DNA from: Capsicum annuum
Lineage: Eukaryota > Streptophyta > Magnoliopsida > Solanales > Solanaceae
NCBI RefSeq assembly: GCF_002878395.1
Contig: NC_061115.1
Span: forward strand, 158,151,160 to 158,215,159
Direction: 5' to 3'
DNA: 64,000 bases
Shown: in pieces, positions 23,803 to 35,805 of the stretch
How positions within the stretch are numbered: position 1 is the stretch's first letter
How the letters are laid out: every line of letters starts with the position of its first letter
Notes under the pieces: generated by a model
Seen by the model: the letters and a program-made list of their open reading frames with translations, nothing else
Told to the model about the DNA's origin: nothing
Database searches by the model: none
Made by a program: the position numbers and the translations under genes

Positions 23803-24094
23803 TAATATGATATAGAAATATAGCACTTTCGATGATTAAAACGAGAAAAATATACAAGTTTTTAAGATTATTTTATTAGATATGATGCATTTTGGGTAAC
23901 AAACATCCCCTCTCAACTAATCGATGAGCTTGAACATAAGATATAACCCTCTTCAAACCTAAATGGAGCAAACCTTTCCAAGCTATTCTTGGAAAACCTG
24001 ATGTGCTATAGAAATATTGCACTTTCGACGCTTAAAATAAGAAAAATATGCAAGTTTCTGAGATTTTTTTGTTAGATATGACGTATTTTGGGTA
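23705..24094. repeat. 196-bp tandem duplication spanning the G1/G3 junction
   Basis: AAACATCCCCTATCAACTAA starts at 23705 and its copy at 23901. Each unit holds about 98 bp of G1 pol followed by about 98 bp of the G3 LTR start, ending TTTGGGTA (23891, 24087). The copies differ at roughly 15 percent of positions by eye. The duplication must have happened after G3 inserted. Confidence 0.88.
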
Positions 24095-25443
24095 TGTTTT
24101 GTACAAAATCATGTTTTGAATGCTAAGTTTATGAAAAAGATTTAAAAAAGGTGTTTTTGTCTACTTATAGGAGCAATTATGGATGTTCGGGACACTTTCC
24201 AGATTATTTGTGATGAAAACATGTACTGGAATTGAAGAAGAGCTAAAAAAAATAACTTTTGGCACGTGCTAAGTCAACATGACGACCACATATAGCATAT
24301 GTGGACCGCATGTGGGCAAAACATGTGTCAGAATTTAAAAATCCCAAGAGCTAACCTACAAAAAATTTTGGTCCAAGCACATGTGGTCACTACATGTGCG
24401 CAACCGCATGACGCATGTACTACATGCGCTAATGACATGGTGCATGTAGAGACCACATGTATCCACTAATCGTTTTTTCTCCTATTTTATTTTGGCTTTG
24501 GTTTTAGTGTTTCCTCATATAAGTGTTTTTAGTAGAAGTTACGCACTCTTGATACTTACAAACATATTTTGATTCCGAGATTCGATTTTAGTCTTGGAAT
24601 TTTTTTGTATTGATTTTGGTTGATTATTTTAGTTATGATTTTGGGTTTTTACTTGTGATTATTGTGTTTTTATCTTATGCTTTCAATCATGAATGTTGTT
24701 GATTACTTCACAAGCATGAGTGGCTAAAAACCTTAAGCTAGGGTTGTGGGAACCCTAGCGTATTAACAAGTAGAAAAAGTGCTATTGTTGTTATGAACTG
24801 ATACCCATGCATGCATTATATTATCTTCAATTTAATAGTTATTTTAGCGGTTGCAAATGTTGGAATCTCACCTATGTTAATGCTACTTACTCCAAAAGAG
24901 GAGTAGTGATTAGAAAAAGATAATGACAATAGTGACTTAGAGTTTAACTGTCGATCCACACTACTAGATATTATCTAAGTAAGATGGTTAGATTTTATAT
25001 AATAACTAGAGACTCAAAAGTTAATATTAAGTGGGATCAAGATAAGGGTTAGTAAGGCGATATCCTAAGAATTAAAAGGTAAAGGGTGAAATCCTTCTGC
25101 TCATCCAAAAGACTGTAGAAGGTGCATAACTTATCGGTTCTGCATGTAAGGTATCAGGTTGGTTCAACAAAGCATGATAAGCCTACGGAGTTGAGAAGAT
25201 AGGGGGAACACAATCCCAGTGTTCACTCATGACTGATTAGAACCGAAGTTGATATTTGCTACTAGTTTGATATTGATACTCAAAATCTCTCATTTACTTT
25301 TCCAGTTTCGCCTATTGATTACAAAAACTGGGAGCCATGATTCCACGTATTATCTTAGGATTCAACCCCAACCTTTGTTAGGTTATTATATTTGGCAGCG
25401 ATGGTATCATCTTCAGAGTGAAGGTATAGCTTGGACGTCACCA
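23999..25443 (+). repeat. G3 5' LTR
   Basis: Starts TGATGTGCTATAGAAATA and ends TTGGACGTCACCA. An extra partial start at 23803-23900 belongs to the junction duplication. It shares ordered landmarks with the 3' LTR, for example TTAACTGTCGATCCAC (24943, 32450) and GTTGGTTCAACAAAGCATGA (25150, 32653). Confidence 0.9.
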
Positions 25444-25465
25444 AATTTTGGCGTCGTTTCCAAGA
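25444..25465 (+). other. G3 primer binding site (degenerate)
   Basis: AATTTTGGCGTCGTTTCCAA directly follows the LTR end. Position and sequence match the TGGCGCCGTTG-type primer site common in Athila/Tat elements, with several changes. Confidence 0.7.
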
Positions 25466-25559
25466 AATATGGTGTTGATTTATGAATTAAAGGTTTTGCA
25501 ATTTTTAGGGTTTTCTTTTTATTTTTGTTCTTATTGGGTATACTCCGGTGTATGCCTAA

Positions 25560-27202
25560 TGATTTGAGGTGGATTTATGCACCTTAGTGTTGTTATACAA
25601 GCTTATTTAGCCTTGTTTTGAGGACTTCTTGTGTGATTAATGTGTTAATAATGATATAATTAAGCATCTAAGTGTTTAATTAAAATGTTTAAGGTGTCTT
25701 CCAAACAATTTTTTACTTAATTTGGTCACTTGGAATTCAAATGAGAAAACAGTGTTACTACCTTGAGCTAGGTGTTGTTCTAGTTGACCGTGATGAAACT
25801 TAGTGTGTGTAATGAGTTCCTAATGGTATAATTATTTAATTATGTGTGGAACAAATTTTTTATAGTGTTCAAGGTTCAATTGAATCAATCTTAGGAGTCA
25901 ACCACTAAGTTAAAGATTAAATGGGCGAAACTAGTTCTTAGCTTAAGTTTCTAGTTCACCGTTATGGATAGTGTGTTATTTTGAGCTCTGATTCATGGTG
26001 TTTGATGTTATATGATGTTTGTATATTTGATTATGATGATATATTTATGATTAAAAATATATAAATCAAGTGTAAATAACACCACAAGGTTTGGGATTGA
26101 AGGAAAAATGCACAAGCCGAGTGTAAGAGTCCAGATGGAGTTTCCAGTATGTCCTCACGATAGAGGGGCATCGCGACCCCTACTCCTATGGAATAACTAT
26201 TGAGGCGTGACCCCATTCCAGTGGAATAAGCATTGCGGCATGACCCCTACTCCCATGGACTGGCCATTGTGCCGCAGACCCTATTCCCAACCCGGATAAA
26301 ATCATTGTCCTATAAATAGGACACTTAAACTTGATGTGATGCACCTTGGACGAATTTAAAGCTTAGAGATGGGATGGAATACACTTCAATTAGGGTTTTT
26401 TTTCTTTTACATTAGTTTGGTTATGGATTATATCATGTATTCATTAATTTTGGTTACTGTTATGTCTATTAGTGGCTAAAAGCCCCCTTTCCGGGGTTAA
26501 GGCCAAGAATATGATTAATATTACTTTGAATTGATTTGGTTTTGATTTCTTATCATATTTGGTTGTTTATTTATCCTTGTTATAACTATTTCAAGGATTT
26601 GCGACCCTTAGAATACATCTATTATCGTCTTTATAATCTCGAGAGGAGGAATAAGAGGATAGAACGTGGGGGTAAATAGAGTAAAGTTCTTAATCTTTTA
26701 TAAAATAAGGGATTTGAATTAGTGTCTAGGATAGAAGTATACCTATAAGCCTTATTTGGTTCACTATGGGATAAAATATAAATGCGTTTACCTGAGTTCT
26801 CACATCACTGCTTAATGATGTAGTTGTGGGGCTATGTTAGATAGGCGATTAGTGGCCAAAGAGACCATGATCATAATATCAATCCCGTGAATCAACAACC
26901 AAGATAAGTAATCTAACCAATGAAGTTCAATAGCTTAGTATGAATGTTCGCAGTGCTTTAACCCCGGGTTTCTCTTTATTGATTATATAAGCTCTTGCTT
27001 TTCTGTATTGTTTACTTTAATTTTAATTTACAGCTCAAAAATTATTATTTTTGTTATGTTTGCACCGATTAATCTTAATAGTTGAACTAGAATTGGATAA
27101 GTTTTCAACACAAGTCCCTATGGAATCGATACTTGGCTTTTAAAGGGCCACTTTACTACTTGGTGAGACCACGTACACTTGCGTGTGCACTTGGGTGCAA
27201 CA
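25560..27202 (+). mobile_element. Solo LTR inside G3
   Basis: A 1643-bp block begins TGATTTGAGGTGGATTTATG and ends CACTTGGGTGCAACA, flanked on both sides by the 5-bp duplication CCTAA (25555-25559 and 27203-27207). Joining the flanks restores a smooth G3 reading around the TSD. The end (CCCTATGGAATCGATACTTG..., CACGTACACTTGCGTG) is typical of Athila-like LTR 3' ends. No internal sequence is present, so the element was reduced by LTR-LTR recombination. A GC-rich degenerate repeat based on GCGGCATGACCCCTACTCCC lies at 26150-26290. Confidence 0.88.
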
Positions 27203-27204
27203 CC

Positions 27205-28640
27205 TAACACACGGAGTAGAGGCAATCCCTTACTCCCAGTAAATCTGAATCCAGAGAGGATCTTAAAAACACCTAGTAGGATACTGGAACAAAAAAGAGA
27301 TGATATTCCCAAAGGGGTTCGTGATGATGTGAACCCCCCATTTAAAAGGGGTATAGGATATTATTGATCGACAAACTAGTGAGCTTTTAGCTCAAGATTA
27401 AAATAAGAGGAGAGAAACAAAAGAAGCTCAGCGGGTAGATAGAGAGGCAGAGCTAGCTAAGAAAAGACAAAAAGCAGACCACTGAGCAACACTCGGTGGA
27501 AATCAGAACAAAGCTAGAGGTGGTCGTGTTCAAGTGATCCCATCATATGCTATGTGCATCCATATATAGATGATGAGGAGGATTTAAGGTATGTTGAGAT
27601 GGTAGAGACTGGAGATATTATTTCTCCTGTCTTGCCCCAGGTGTCAAGTTAAATATAACTAGTGCTATAATCCAGCTCTTATACCTGAAGGGTGTGTTTA
27701 TGAGGTTGCCCACGGATGACACAAACATGAGTTTGGCCAATTTTATTGTAATTTACACTTCGTATATAAATCCTGAGGTGAATCAGGAGGTGCTCAGGTT
27801 GAGGTTGTTCCCCTTCTCACATACATGAGAAACATCTTTATGGCTAGGGGAATTATCAAGAGGATCTATCACTATATAGAATAAGTTACACAGATAATTC
27901 TTGAACCAATTCTTTCCTCCATCTAGGATGCTAAAGGTTAAGGATGAGATTTTTAATTTTAGGCAGCTGTAGTCTGAGTCCATGTATGAGGCTTGGTTAA
28001 GATTCAAGAAAAAGTTGAGTATGGTGACCAACTATCAAATTTTAAGGATAAACTTATTGGAGTTATTCTATAGAGCCCTAACCATTAGTTCCAAAGCCAT
28101 GGTAGACACTATCTCTAGAGGATCTCTTATGAGATTATGTTGTGAGGTAGCTTTTGAAATTCTAGACCATATCTCTCTCACTAATCGAGGATGGCAAACT
28201 CGGGAGGTAGATATAGGTTTTGCCACTTATGCCATTAGAGCTGCTGGTGACCAGAGAGTAGTTGATGATTTTGTAGCATAAGAGATTGCATTATTGAACT
28301 GATCTTGGGTTACTGGAAAAGAAGTTTACAACCATGAATTCCTAGAAAGTTCATGCAGTAGGAATATAGGGTGCATCTTCCAAAGCTTATGAGTCTAAAT
28401 TAGAAGAGGAGGCGAGGTATCTGAATTATTAGTTGGAGGGTTTTTGAGCTCAAAGGCAAGGAAACAAAGATCAAAACTATTATAATAGATATAAATACCA
28501 TAGTAGGGATAAAGATAATGACTAGAGATGAAAAGATGATTATAAAGAGAATGGAAGAAATATTTACCAAACTGATGAAGGGGAAAGAAAGACAGGAGGC
28601 TATCCCTAAGTCAATCAAGGATGATATTTTAAGTTTGACT
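27205..28640 (+). pseudogene. G3 gag, broken
   Basis: Scattered frames: RSRGNPLLPVNLNPERI (27210), a reading with NQFFPPSRMLKVKDEI (about 27903-27950), then SMYEAWLRFKKKLSMVTNYQ, LELFYRALTISSKAMVDT and SRGSLMRLCCEVAFEILDHI (27982-28281). This fits the capsid domain of plant Athila/Tat-type gag, normally FPPSK...NE and EAWERFK. Several stops interrupt it. Confidence 0.75.
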
Positions 28641-28697
28641 CAGACGGTTGAGTCTCATGCAACGGCTATCAAGCAGTTAAAACATCAGTTTGGGTAG

Positions 28698-29504
28698 ATG
28701 TTTGCCACTTTCCATCAAAGGCAGCCAAGTGCCCTCTTGAGTAACATGGTGCTGAATCCTTCAAACATCAGTCATTTTTTAGATATCACCACTAATTGTA
28801 GTGCGACTATTGATGATTCCCCTGTACCTACTATTGAGGAGTTAAAGATTGATAGCACTGAGATCAATGAGACACCGGAGGCAGAGTTTGAGAAGTCGAC
28901 ATGGGGTGATGCTGATTTTAAGTATGATAGTGATGAGGATTGGGTCATAGATTCCAATGATTATGTGCAACCTTATGGTGCAACCCCTTTCTTACCACTA
29001 GTAGAAAAGAAGGAGGACCCTAGAGAAGTCACGATTTTGTGCTCTATTGGGCCTTTTAATGTCAAACAGGCTTTATATGACTTGGGATCAAGAGTAAATA
29101 TGATGCCACTAGGTATGTACAAGCTATTAAGGATGGGGGAGCTCAAACCTACATCCATAAAACTGTTGATGGCTGATTCATCTGTAAAGAAACTGGTGGG
29201 TATTTTGTTTGACGTAAAAGTAAGGGTAGCATCCTTTATGTTCCCCATTGATTTTATTGTTCTTTATTGTGAGGTGGATTTTCAAGCCCATATTATATTG
29301 GGTATACCCTTCCTATCCACTGGTAGGGTGTTGATTGATATAGATTTGAAGGAGATCACCTTCACACTGAATAATAAGCAAGTAGTTTTTGATATGTGTA
29401 TGATAGTGCAACAACCTGATGATTTGCGAGTGGTGTCTGTGATAGACATTATTTATGAGGATGTTGTGGTAAAGGTCAGTGTGCCAGATGTACTAGGTAT
29501 TTGA
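28698..29504 (+). CDS. G3 gag C-terminus and retropepsin-like protease frame
   Basis: A 268-codon open frame. Residues 1-100 are acidic linker (EEDWVIDSNDYVQPYG). Residues 105-235 form a retropepsin domain: VTILCSIGPFNVKQALYDLG gives the catalytic D-x-G (DLG), followed by NMMPLGMYKLL, LLMADSSVKKLVGILFDVKV, FPIDFIVL and IILGIPFLSTGRVLIDID. The usual family wording is ALCDLGASINLMPLS. The start codon is simply the first ATG of the frame; the true product was a gag-protease polyprotein, so this is an internal part. It is the longest open frame in G3, though with no sign that it is expressed. Confidence 0.78.
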   Translation: MFATFHQRQPSALLSNMVLNPSNISHFLDITTNCSATIDDSPVPTIEELKIDSTEINETPEAEFEKSTWGDADFKYDSDEDWVIDSNDYVQPYGATPFLPLVEKKEDPREVTILCSIGPFNVKQALYDLGSRVNMMPLGMYKLLRMGELKPTSIKLLMADSSVKKLVGILFDVKVRVASFMFPIDFIVLYCEVDFQAHIILGIPFLSTGRVLIDIDLKEITFTLNNKQVVFDMCMIVQQPDDLRVVSVIDIIYEDVVVKVSVPDVLGI

Positions 29505-31542
29505 GGAAATAATAAAGGTGACGGCCACGTGGCTACCAATTATTGAGACCAAGGTGGTGACATTATATGAGTAGATCTGGCCATGGGTCTAGACTACACT
29601 AGAGATTGTTGAGGCTAGACTATAATTTATACACTGGGATGCAATGTCAGAGCTATGAGCTAAGTTGCACTCACAGATAGATGCTTTTAAGGGTTGAGTA
29701 TCGGCCCAATTTAGTAGGATTGAGATGCCAAATCTAGGATACATTAGGGAAGAGGTGGTCCTACGTAGGGTAGAGGATGATGTAGCGGTCCCTATAGTTG
29801 GGACCAAGAGAGGTCGAGAGGAGAACCTGCAGAATACAGACAGGCCATATGAGCAAGCCCTGAAAAGGGTCACCCATGATTCAATGGAGACTGCGTTCGT
29901 TGATAGGTAGAGGCGTGCCAAGCTAGCTGTAGGTGCATATTTTCATAGTGCACCGCCACCACCATAGCATTTGCTAGTGGATATACCCCCATCTGGGGAA
30001 GATCATGATTCAAATATTTAGTGCGTCCTAGGTATGTCCTCATTCCCACCGTTCTATATTATTTTAGCGTATTAGGGACAATTTGCAGTTTTTAGTTTGG
30101 GGTGGGGTGTACCATAGCCTCCGCAGATTTTATTGCCGTGTTTATTTTCTTATCAACCGTGGTACAGTTGTAGAACTGGTATGTCTAGGTTAATTTATGT
30201 TGTATTATGTTGTTTTTTTGCAATTAGGAGATTTTTAAGTATCTAGGGGCAGTAGTCATGTTTTGATTAATTTTTGATACCCCTCCAGAATTGTGTTTTA
30301 GAATTGTGTGAATGTATATATATATTTGAACATTATGGTCTTGTTGTGGCATTAGGATTAGGGACATGATAATTACTTACTAACAGTTGCATGAACCGGA
30401 TAAGTAGTAGCTTGTAATATTGACTTTGTGCCATGTGTGTATGAGATGCTATTTAGTTCCTTTTTTTGTTGAATTCAGAACTTGCCTGGTTAGTCTTGTC
30501 TAGGTTGAAGGATAGTCGGTTAGGAAAGAATTACTGGCCATTTTTTTTTATGTTAGTCCACTTTTAGCCTAAATGACTTTCCCTATGTGAAATAGTATCC
30601 CTTGATCCCTGTTTTGAGTCTTATAGCCTATTTTTCTTGTTACACCTTTCACCTTTCTTTTTGAGTTACAATAAATCTATTTTTGTCTTGGTCCTTCTTG
30701 GACATTATGCACATCAACTCAGGCAAAACGCCTAAGTTGAGGGTAGCTATCATAGGGGTGCATAGTGTAAAGTGGATATGTAGAAGGGTAAAATAAGAGA
30801 AAAATTTAGTAGGGATGGGTGTGGTAGCAAAGAAAAAAGAAAAAAAAAGAAAAATTATGAAAAAGTGAAAAAGAAAGAATAAAAGACCACGCTCAACCTG
30901 AATGTGCAATAAAGAATAAAAGGGAGAAATAAGGGCAGAATAAAAAAGAAATTGGCTAGTAAGTGAGACTCCAAGGTTCGTGTAGTGCCAAGGAGTCTTA
31001 ATCACTTGATATGTCCATATGCACCATACTAGCCCCCAAGCCTACATTACAAGATGAGAAAAGTCCTATAGTGATCTTAACTTGACTGTTTGAATGCTAA
31101 GGTATAGAAAATAAGGGCAAGCCTATGGTATTTGATGCACATTGATTGAAATTTTTCTCCTGAGTGTGAGTATCTATTCACTGCCCCTACATTGACATAC
31201 ATTTTTTCATATGAATGAGTGGGACATCTTTGTTGTGAGGACAATAGTCATATTGCTAGCTATTTACTTATTTTGGGTAGTGTAACTTGTAGATATGCAT
31301 GGTTGCATGTTGCTTATATAGTGACATACCTTGATCCCATTGTGTTACATTGTTATTCTTCATGTTTTTACACATTGATTTTGAAAAGTAAGATAAGAGG
31401 GGGTGTTGTATTTTGAGCTTAAAATGTTGACTGACTGCCTTGAATAACTTAGATTCTCTTAGTTAAGTGTCGCATTTAGTTTAGTTTAGTTTTGTTTTGT
31501 TTTGTTGCCTGAGGATATACAAATGTTCTAAGTTGAGGGTGT
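29505..31542 (+). other. G3 3' internal region without RT or integrase
   Basis: A short coding-like remnant at 29720-29910 (EEVVLRRVEDDVAVPIVG) is followed by non-coding DNA. An A-rich purine tract lies at 30820-30880. The last bases before the 3' LTR (AAGTTGAGGGTGT) are the likely polypurine tract. No conserved RT, RNase H or integrase block is seen on either strand. Confidence 0.75.
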
Positions 31543-32938
31543 TGATGTACTATAGAAATATAGCACTTTCGATGCTTAAAACGAGGAAAATATGCAAGTT
31601 TTTGAGGTTGTTTTGTTAGATATGATGCGTTTTGGGTTTGTTTTGTAGGAAATCATGTTTTGGATGCTAAGTTCGTGAAAGTGATAAAAAAGGTGTTTTT
31701 GGCTACTTATGGGAGCAATTATGGATGTTCGAGACACTTTTCGAACTATTTGTGACTAAAACATATATGGGAATTAAAGAAGAGATAAAAACATATGGAC
31801 CGCATGTGGGCTTAGTATGTGTCCGAAGTCCAAACTCTCGAGAGCTAACCTATACAAAATTTTAGTCCGGGTACATGTGGACACTGCATGTGCCCAGCCT
31901 GCTAGCCACATATACCACATCAAGGCCAAGGTACATGTAGAGACCACATATAGCCACCGACCTTTTTTTTCTTCTATTTCGTTCTGGCTTTGTTTTTAAG
32001 ATTTCCTAATGTACTATAAATACCCCTTATGCATATTTTAGTAGAAGTTATGCACTCTTGATACTTACAAACATATTTTGATTCCGAGATTTGATTTTAG
32101 TCGTGTAATTCTCTTGTATTTATTTTGGTTGATTATTTCAGTTATGGTTTGGGTTTTTAATTATGATTATTGTGATTTCATCTAATGCTTTCAATCATGA
32201 ATGTTGTTGATTACTTCACAAGCATGAGTAGCTAAAAATCCTTAGCTAGGGCTGTGGGAACCCTGGCGGATTAACAAAGTAGGGGAAGTGCTATTGTTGT
32301 TCTGAATCGATACTCATGCATGCATTGTATTATCTTCACTTTAATAGTTATCTTAGCTATTGCAAATGTTAGGATCCCACTTAGATTATTGCTACTTACT
32401 CTAAAAGAGGATTAGTGACTAGAAAAAGAAAATGACAACGGTAATTTAGAGTTTAACTGTCGATCCACGCTACTAGGTATTATCTAAGTAAGATGGTTAG
32501 ATTTCATCTGATAAATAGAGACTCAGAAGGTAATAGTTAACTGGGATAGTAAGGCGACATCCTGAAACTCAAAGGTAAAGGATGAAATCCTTTTGTTCGT
32601 CTAAAAGACTGTAGAAGGTACATAACTTATTAATTTTTCATGCAAGGTATCAGGTTGGTTCAACAAAGCATGATAAGCCTACAGAGTTGAAAAGCTAGGG
32701 GGAACACAATCCTAGTGTTCAAGAATGACTGATTACAATCGAAGTTGATATTTGCTACTAGTTTGATATTGATACTCAAAAGCTCCCTTTACTTTTCCAG
32801 TTCCGCCCATTTATTACAACAGTTGAGAGACACGATTCTATGTATTCCCGTAGGATTCGACCCCAACCTTTGTTGGGTTACTATATTTGGCAGCGATTGT
32901 ATCATCTTCAGAATGGAGGTGTAGCTTAGACGTCACCA
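31543..32938 (+). repeat. G3 3' LTR
   Basis: Starts TGATGTACTATAGAAATATA, ends TTAGACGTCACCA, and is followed by the TSD ACACC and the resumed G1 pol reading. Confidence 0.9.
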
Positions 32939-33390
32939 ACACCCGGTGAAGCTAAAGTCACGATCTTAGCATAACAATCTAGGATAACATGGTAAGGAGT
33001 CAACCAATATATACTTAGGATAACGTCGAAATCATCCATATCTACGAAAAGTAAATCTACCCAAGTCTCATGCCTACCAAACGTCATAACACAGGATTGG
33101 TACACTCGATCCACCACCAAAGAGTCTCCTATAGAGGTAGATACATAAATAGGCATGGCAAGAGGCTCATTAGCAGAATCAAAACCCAAAGAAAAATATG
33201 CGGAGACATAGTGAAAAGTCAATCCTAGATCAGATAACATAGATGCAGATCTGAAAGAAACAAGGACGATACCTGTGATAATAACATAGGAAGCCTCTGC
33301 CTCTGGTCTGGCGGGTATAGCATAGTACAATCCACGATCAATAACTACCTGTGTGGCCCCGTGACCACCACCGCGGGCACTACTATCTCT
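32939..33390 (-). pseudogene. G1 retropepsin-like protease
   Basis: Minus-strand reading YAIPARPEAEASYVIITGIV, ASMLSDLGLTFHYVSAYF and MDDFDVILSIYWLTPYHVIL. The usual motif VLFDPGSTYSYVS appears as MLSDLGLTFHYVS, keeping D-x-G but changing its surroundings. The family normally has ILGMDWL where ILSIYWL is seen, so the enzyme is probably inactive. The reading runs up to the G3 insertion point, where VTLASPG continues on the other side. Confidence 0.88.
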
Positions 33391-33462
33391 GTCTCATGTA
33401 CCTTTTGTGGAACCTCTACCTCTCATAGATGAAATAGGAGTAGCCCTAAACACACTACGGGG

Positions 33463-34680
33463 ACAGCCCTTAGCCAAATGGCCAGTCTCGTCACACACAT
33501 AGCAAGCTCTACGACCGGACTTAATAGAAGGAGGTACGGCTGGACCAAAATGGCCACCCTGAACTACTGAAGCAGAAGACCTATTACCTGAACTCTACAA
33601 GGCTTCCTGCACTGGTCTACCATGATATCCATGGAAACCTCTAGAATTCCTACCTCGGGATGTGTGGACTCTGAACAAACCAAAATAGCACACCTTCTTG
33701 GTACCTCCCTAAGATGCTCGAAGAATACCCTTAGTTATCTTAGCATAATCAGCTATACTCTGAAAAATGCTCTAAATACAACCATCTGAGATGTAGCTAA
33801 CTGAAGAGAGATATCCAACCCCTTTATGAACTTCTAAATCTTCTCAGACTTAGTGGTAATATTGGCATAGAAATATCTGGAAAAGGCATGAAAGTCTATC
33901 TTATACTCTGCAATAGTAATAGAGCCCTGATATAGATGATCAAACTCATCTCAAATTTGATTCCTCAGACTGTAAGGCACAAATCTCTCAAAAAGGCCTC
34001 AGTAAATTGATCCCAAGACATCTCAAGAAATCAAGAGTTATGCAACCAACAAGTGACCTACACCAATATCTAACGACATCCCTCAACTGATAAATAGTAT
34101 ACACAGCACCATGGGACTCAAGCAAACCTAGGTTCTGCAACTTCTCAAGATAGTTAATCAAGAGCTCATAGGAATCCTCACCCGCGACACCACTGAACCT
34201 AAGAGGACCCAAATGAGTGAATCTCTCAAATCTCTTCTAATCCTCAAAAGACATAACTGTACTCGTAATAATAAGAGGCATGATGAGTCTGGTAGGATGA
34301 GATCCCTCTGGGGGGTAACATAGACAAAGGTTAAACTCCTAATCTCGAAATACCATACTCAGATGCAGGCGCTAAAGGAAGAATAACACTCGAAGTCTAT
34401 GGAGTACCAAAAGCAAAATTAGGTGCAACTGGAGGATCCACACTCGGAGCTAGAGGAACACAACAAACAGACTTTAGTATAGACGATGGTACGATACTCG
34501 AAGCTAAGGGAACACCAGGCACACTTAAAGAAGCACCCTCCAAATGGGGCAACAAGCGAATCAATAATCCCTCCAAGACTGGGGTAGAAGAACTCGGTAG
34601 AATTGAAGTAGAACCTACACCCCAATATGATTAACACAAGGCTCAGGGGAGAGTCCCCTAGCACTACTCATAGACGGGCA
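33463..34680 (-). pseudogene. G1 gag with CCHC zinc knuckle, broken
   Basis: The knuckle at 33463-33504 reads CYVCDETGHLAKGC, an intact C-x2-C-x4-H-x4-C. The capsid part at 34212-33988 reads RFSGVAGEDSYELLINYLEK and NLGLLESHGAVYTIYQLRD, matching the retrotrans_gag domain of plant chromoviruses. The N-terminus (34664-34419) is Ser/Cys-rich in the available frame and poorly kept. Several stops and frameshifts are present. Gag would package the element RNA. Confidence 0.85.
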
Positions 34681-34989
34681 GATCCACATGCCCATCCACT
34701 ACCTCGAGTCTATTCGCGACTTGCAATGCATCCCCTAGACTGGGCTCTCTTCTCAGATGAAGGCTCCACATATCTAACCTCATAAGATCTATACAATACA
34801 ATCTGTATCTAAAAGAGTGAAATATGACTTAGAACATAAGGTATGAAGGAAATCTGCACGATAAGAAACAAAATAAGGGAAATTTCCTAAAGATATCCTA
34901 TAGACTCTCGAATATAAACACAAACGTTTACATACCGATCCACGAGACTTTATTAGATACTCCATTCTTACACTATTAAGACCAATGCA

Positions 34990-35011
34990 CCTGGCAGCTC
35001 TGATTCCAATT
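34990..35011 (-). other. G1 primer binding site (tRNA-Met type)
   Basis: On the minus strand the 5' LTR ends GGGTCGTGACA and is followed by AATTGGAATCAGAGCTGCC. TGGAATCAGAGC differs by one base from TGGTATCAGAGC, the complement of the initiator tRNA-Met 3' end. Confidence 0.82.
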
Positions 35012-35805
35012 TGTCACGACCCAAAAACCAAGGGCCATGATGACACTTGTTGCGGTGAACCTTGACAAGTAATCATATCACCCAAACTAATACACAAGGG
35101 AAAAAGACAATAATAACCCAAAGAAAAGGCTTCTAGAACAAAGCCAAACCACATACATATAATAAAAACAAAAAGAAACATAACCAATAATATCATAACT
35201 CCCAAAACCTGATGTTATAGTATAAGAACTACTAATATAATTCATGAATCAAATACATAAGAAATTCAATAAGAACAACTTTATCTCTGAACACTAGTAA
35301 AGACATAGTCTAATATAGAAAGATAAAAGTGAACTATAGACGCATAAAATCCAACCACTACCTTGAATAACTTTGAAGGCACCCGAATCAACCACTATAA
35401 AGCACACTCGAACTAGGATTTTCACTAAAATGGTATAGTGGGGGTGAGTACAGTCCATTTGTACTTAGTAGGTAACGTAGGACAATCGAGCAAAGTAGAA
35501 AATAAAGCATACAAAAGTACACGCTAAGGGCACATCACCTACAATCAAAAAATATCCCACAATAATAGCCCACACTGCTTTCACTAACAGTTCTATATTA
35601 CTCACATATATTGCAACAAACACCAAAAAGGGATATAAGTATACATTATACCATCTACAAGTAGAGAGAAAAAGAACAAACACATATGAGAACATCACAT
35701 ACTAGTAAAGAAAGATAGAACAACTGGATAGGTAATAAGTCAACATAGAAATACAATCACTACATAAGCATAATAAGGTAAATACAGTGAAAATGATGAT
35801 GTTAT

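Larger units (their letters stand above)
23803..32938 (+). mobile_element. G3: gag-protease LTR retrotransposon without RT or integrase
   Basis: Inserted in G1 pol with a perfect 5-bp TSD, ACACC (23798-23802 and 32939-32943). LTRs of about 1.4 kb (23999-25443, 31543-32938) are about 87 percent alike by eye. Just inside the 5' LTR lies TTTTGGCGTCGTTTCC, a degenerate form of the TTTTTGGCGCCGTTGCC primer site of Athila/Tat-type elements. It encodes a broken gag and a 268-codon frame with a retropepsin domain, then 2 kb without coding sequence. No RT, RNase H or integrase is visible, which resembles non-autonomous TR-GAG elements. Confidence 0.85.

Noticed and set aside
30649..31005. Minus-strand ORF rich in Phe and Leu
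   Set aside because: It is the complement of an A-rich purine tract near the G3 3' end, so the apparent membrane segments are a composition effect.
20716..35011. Integrated plant pararetrovirus
   Set aside because: The pol has integrase and chromodomain after RNase H, and the element has long LTRs with primer sites, so it is a Ty3/gypsy retrotransposon. No movement or coat protein is present.
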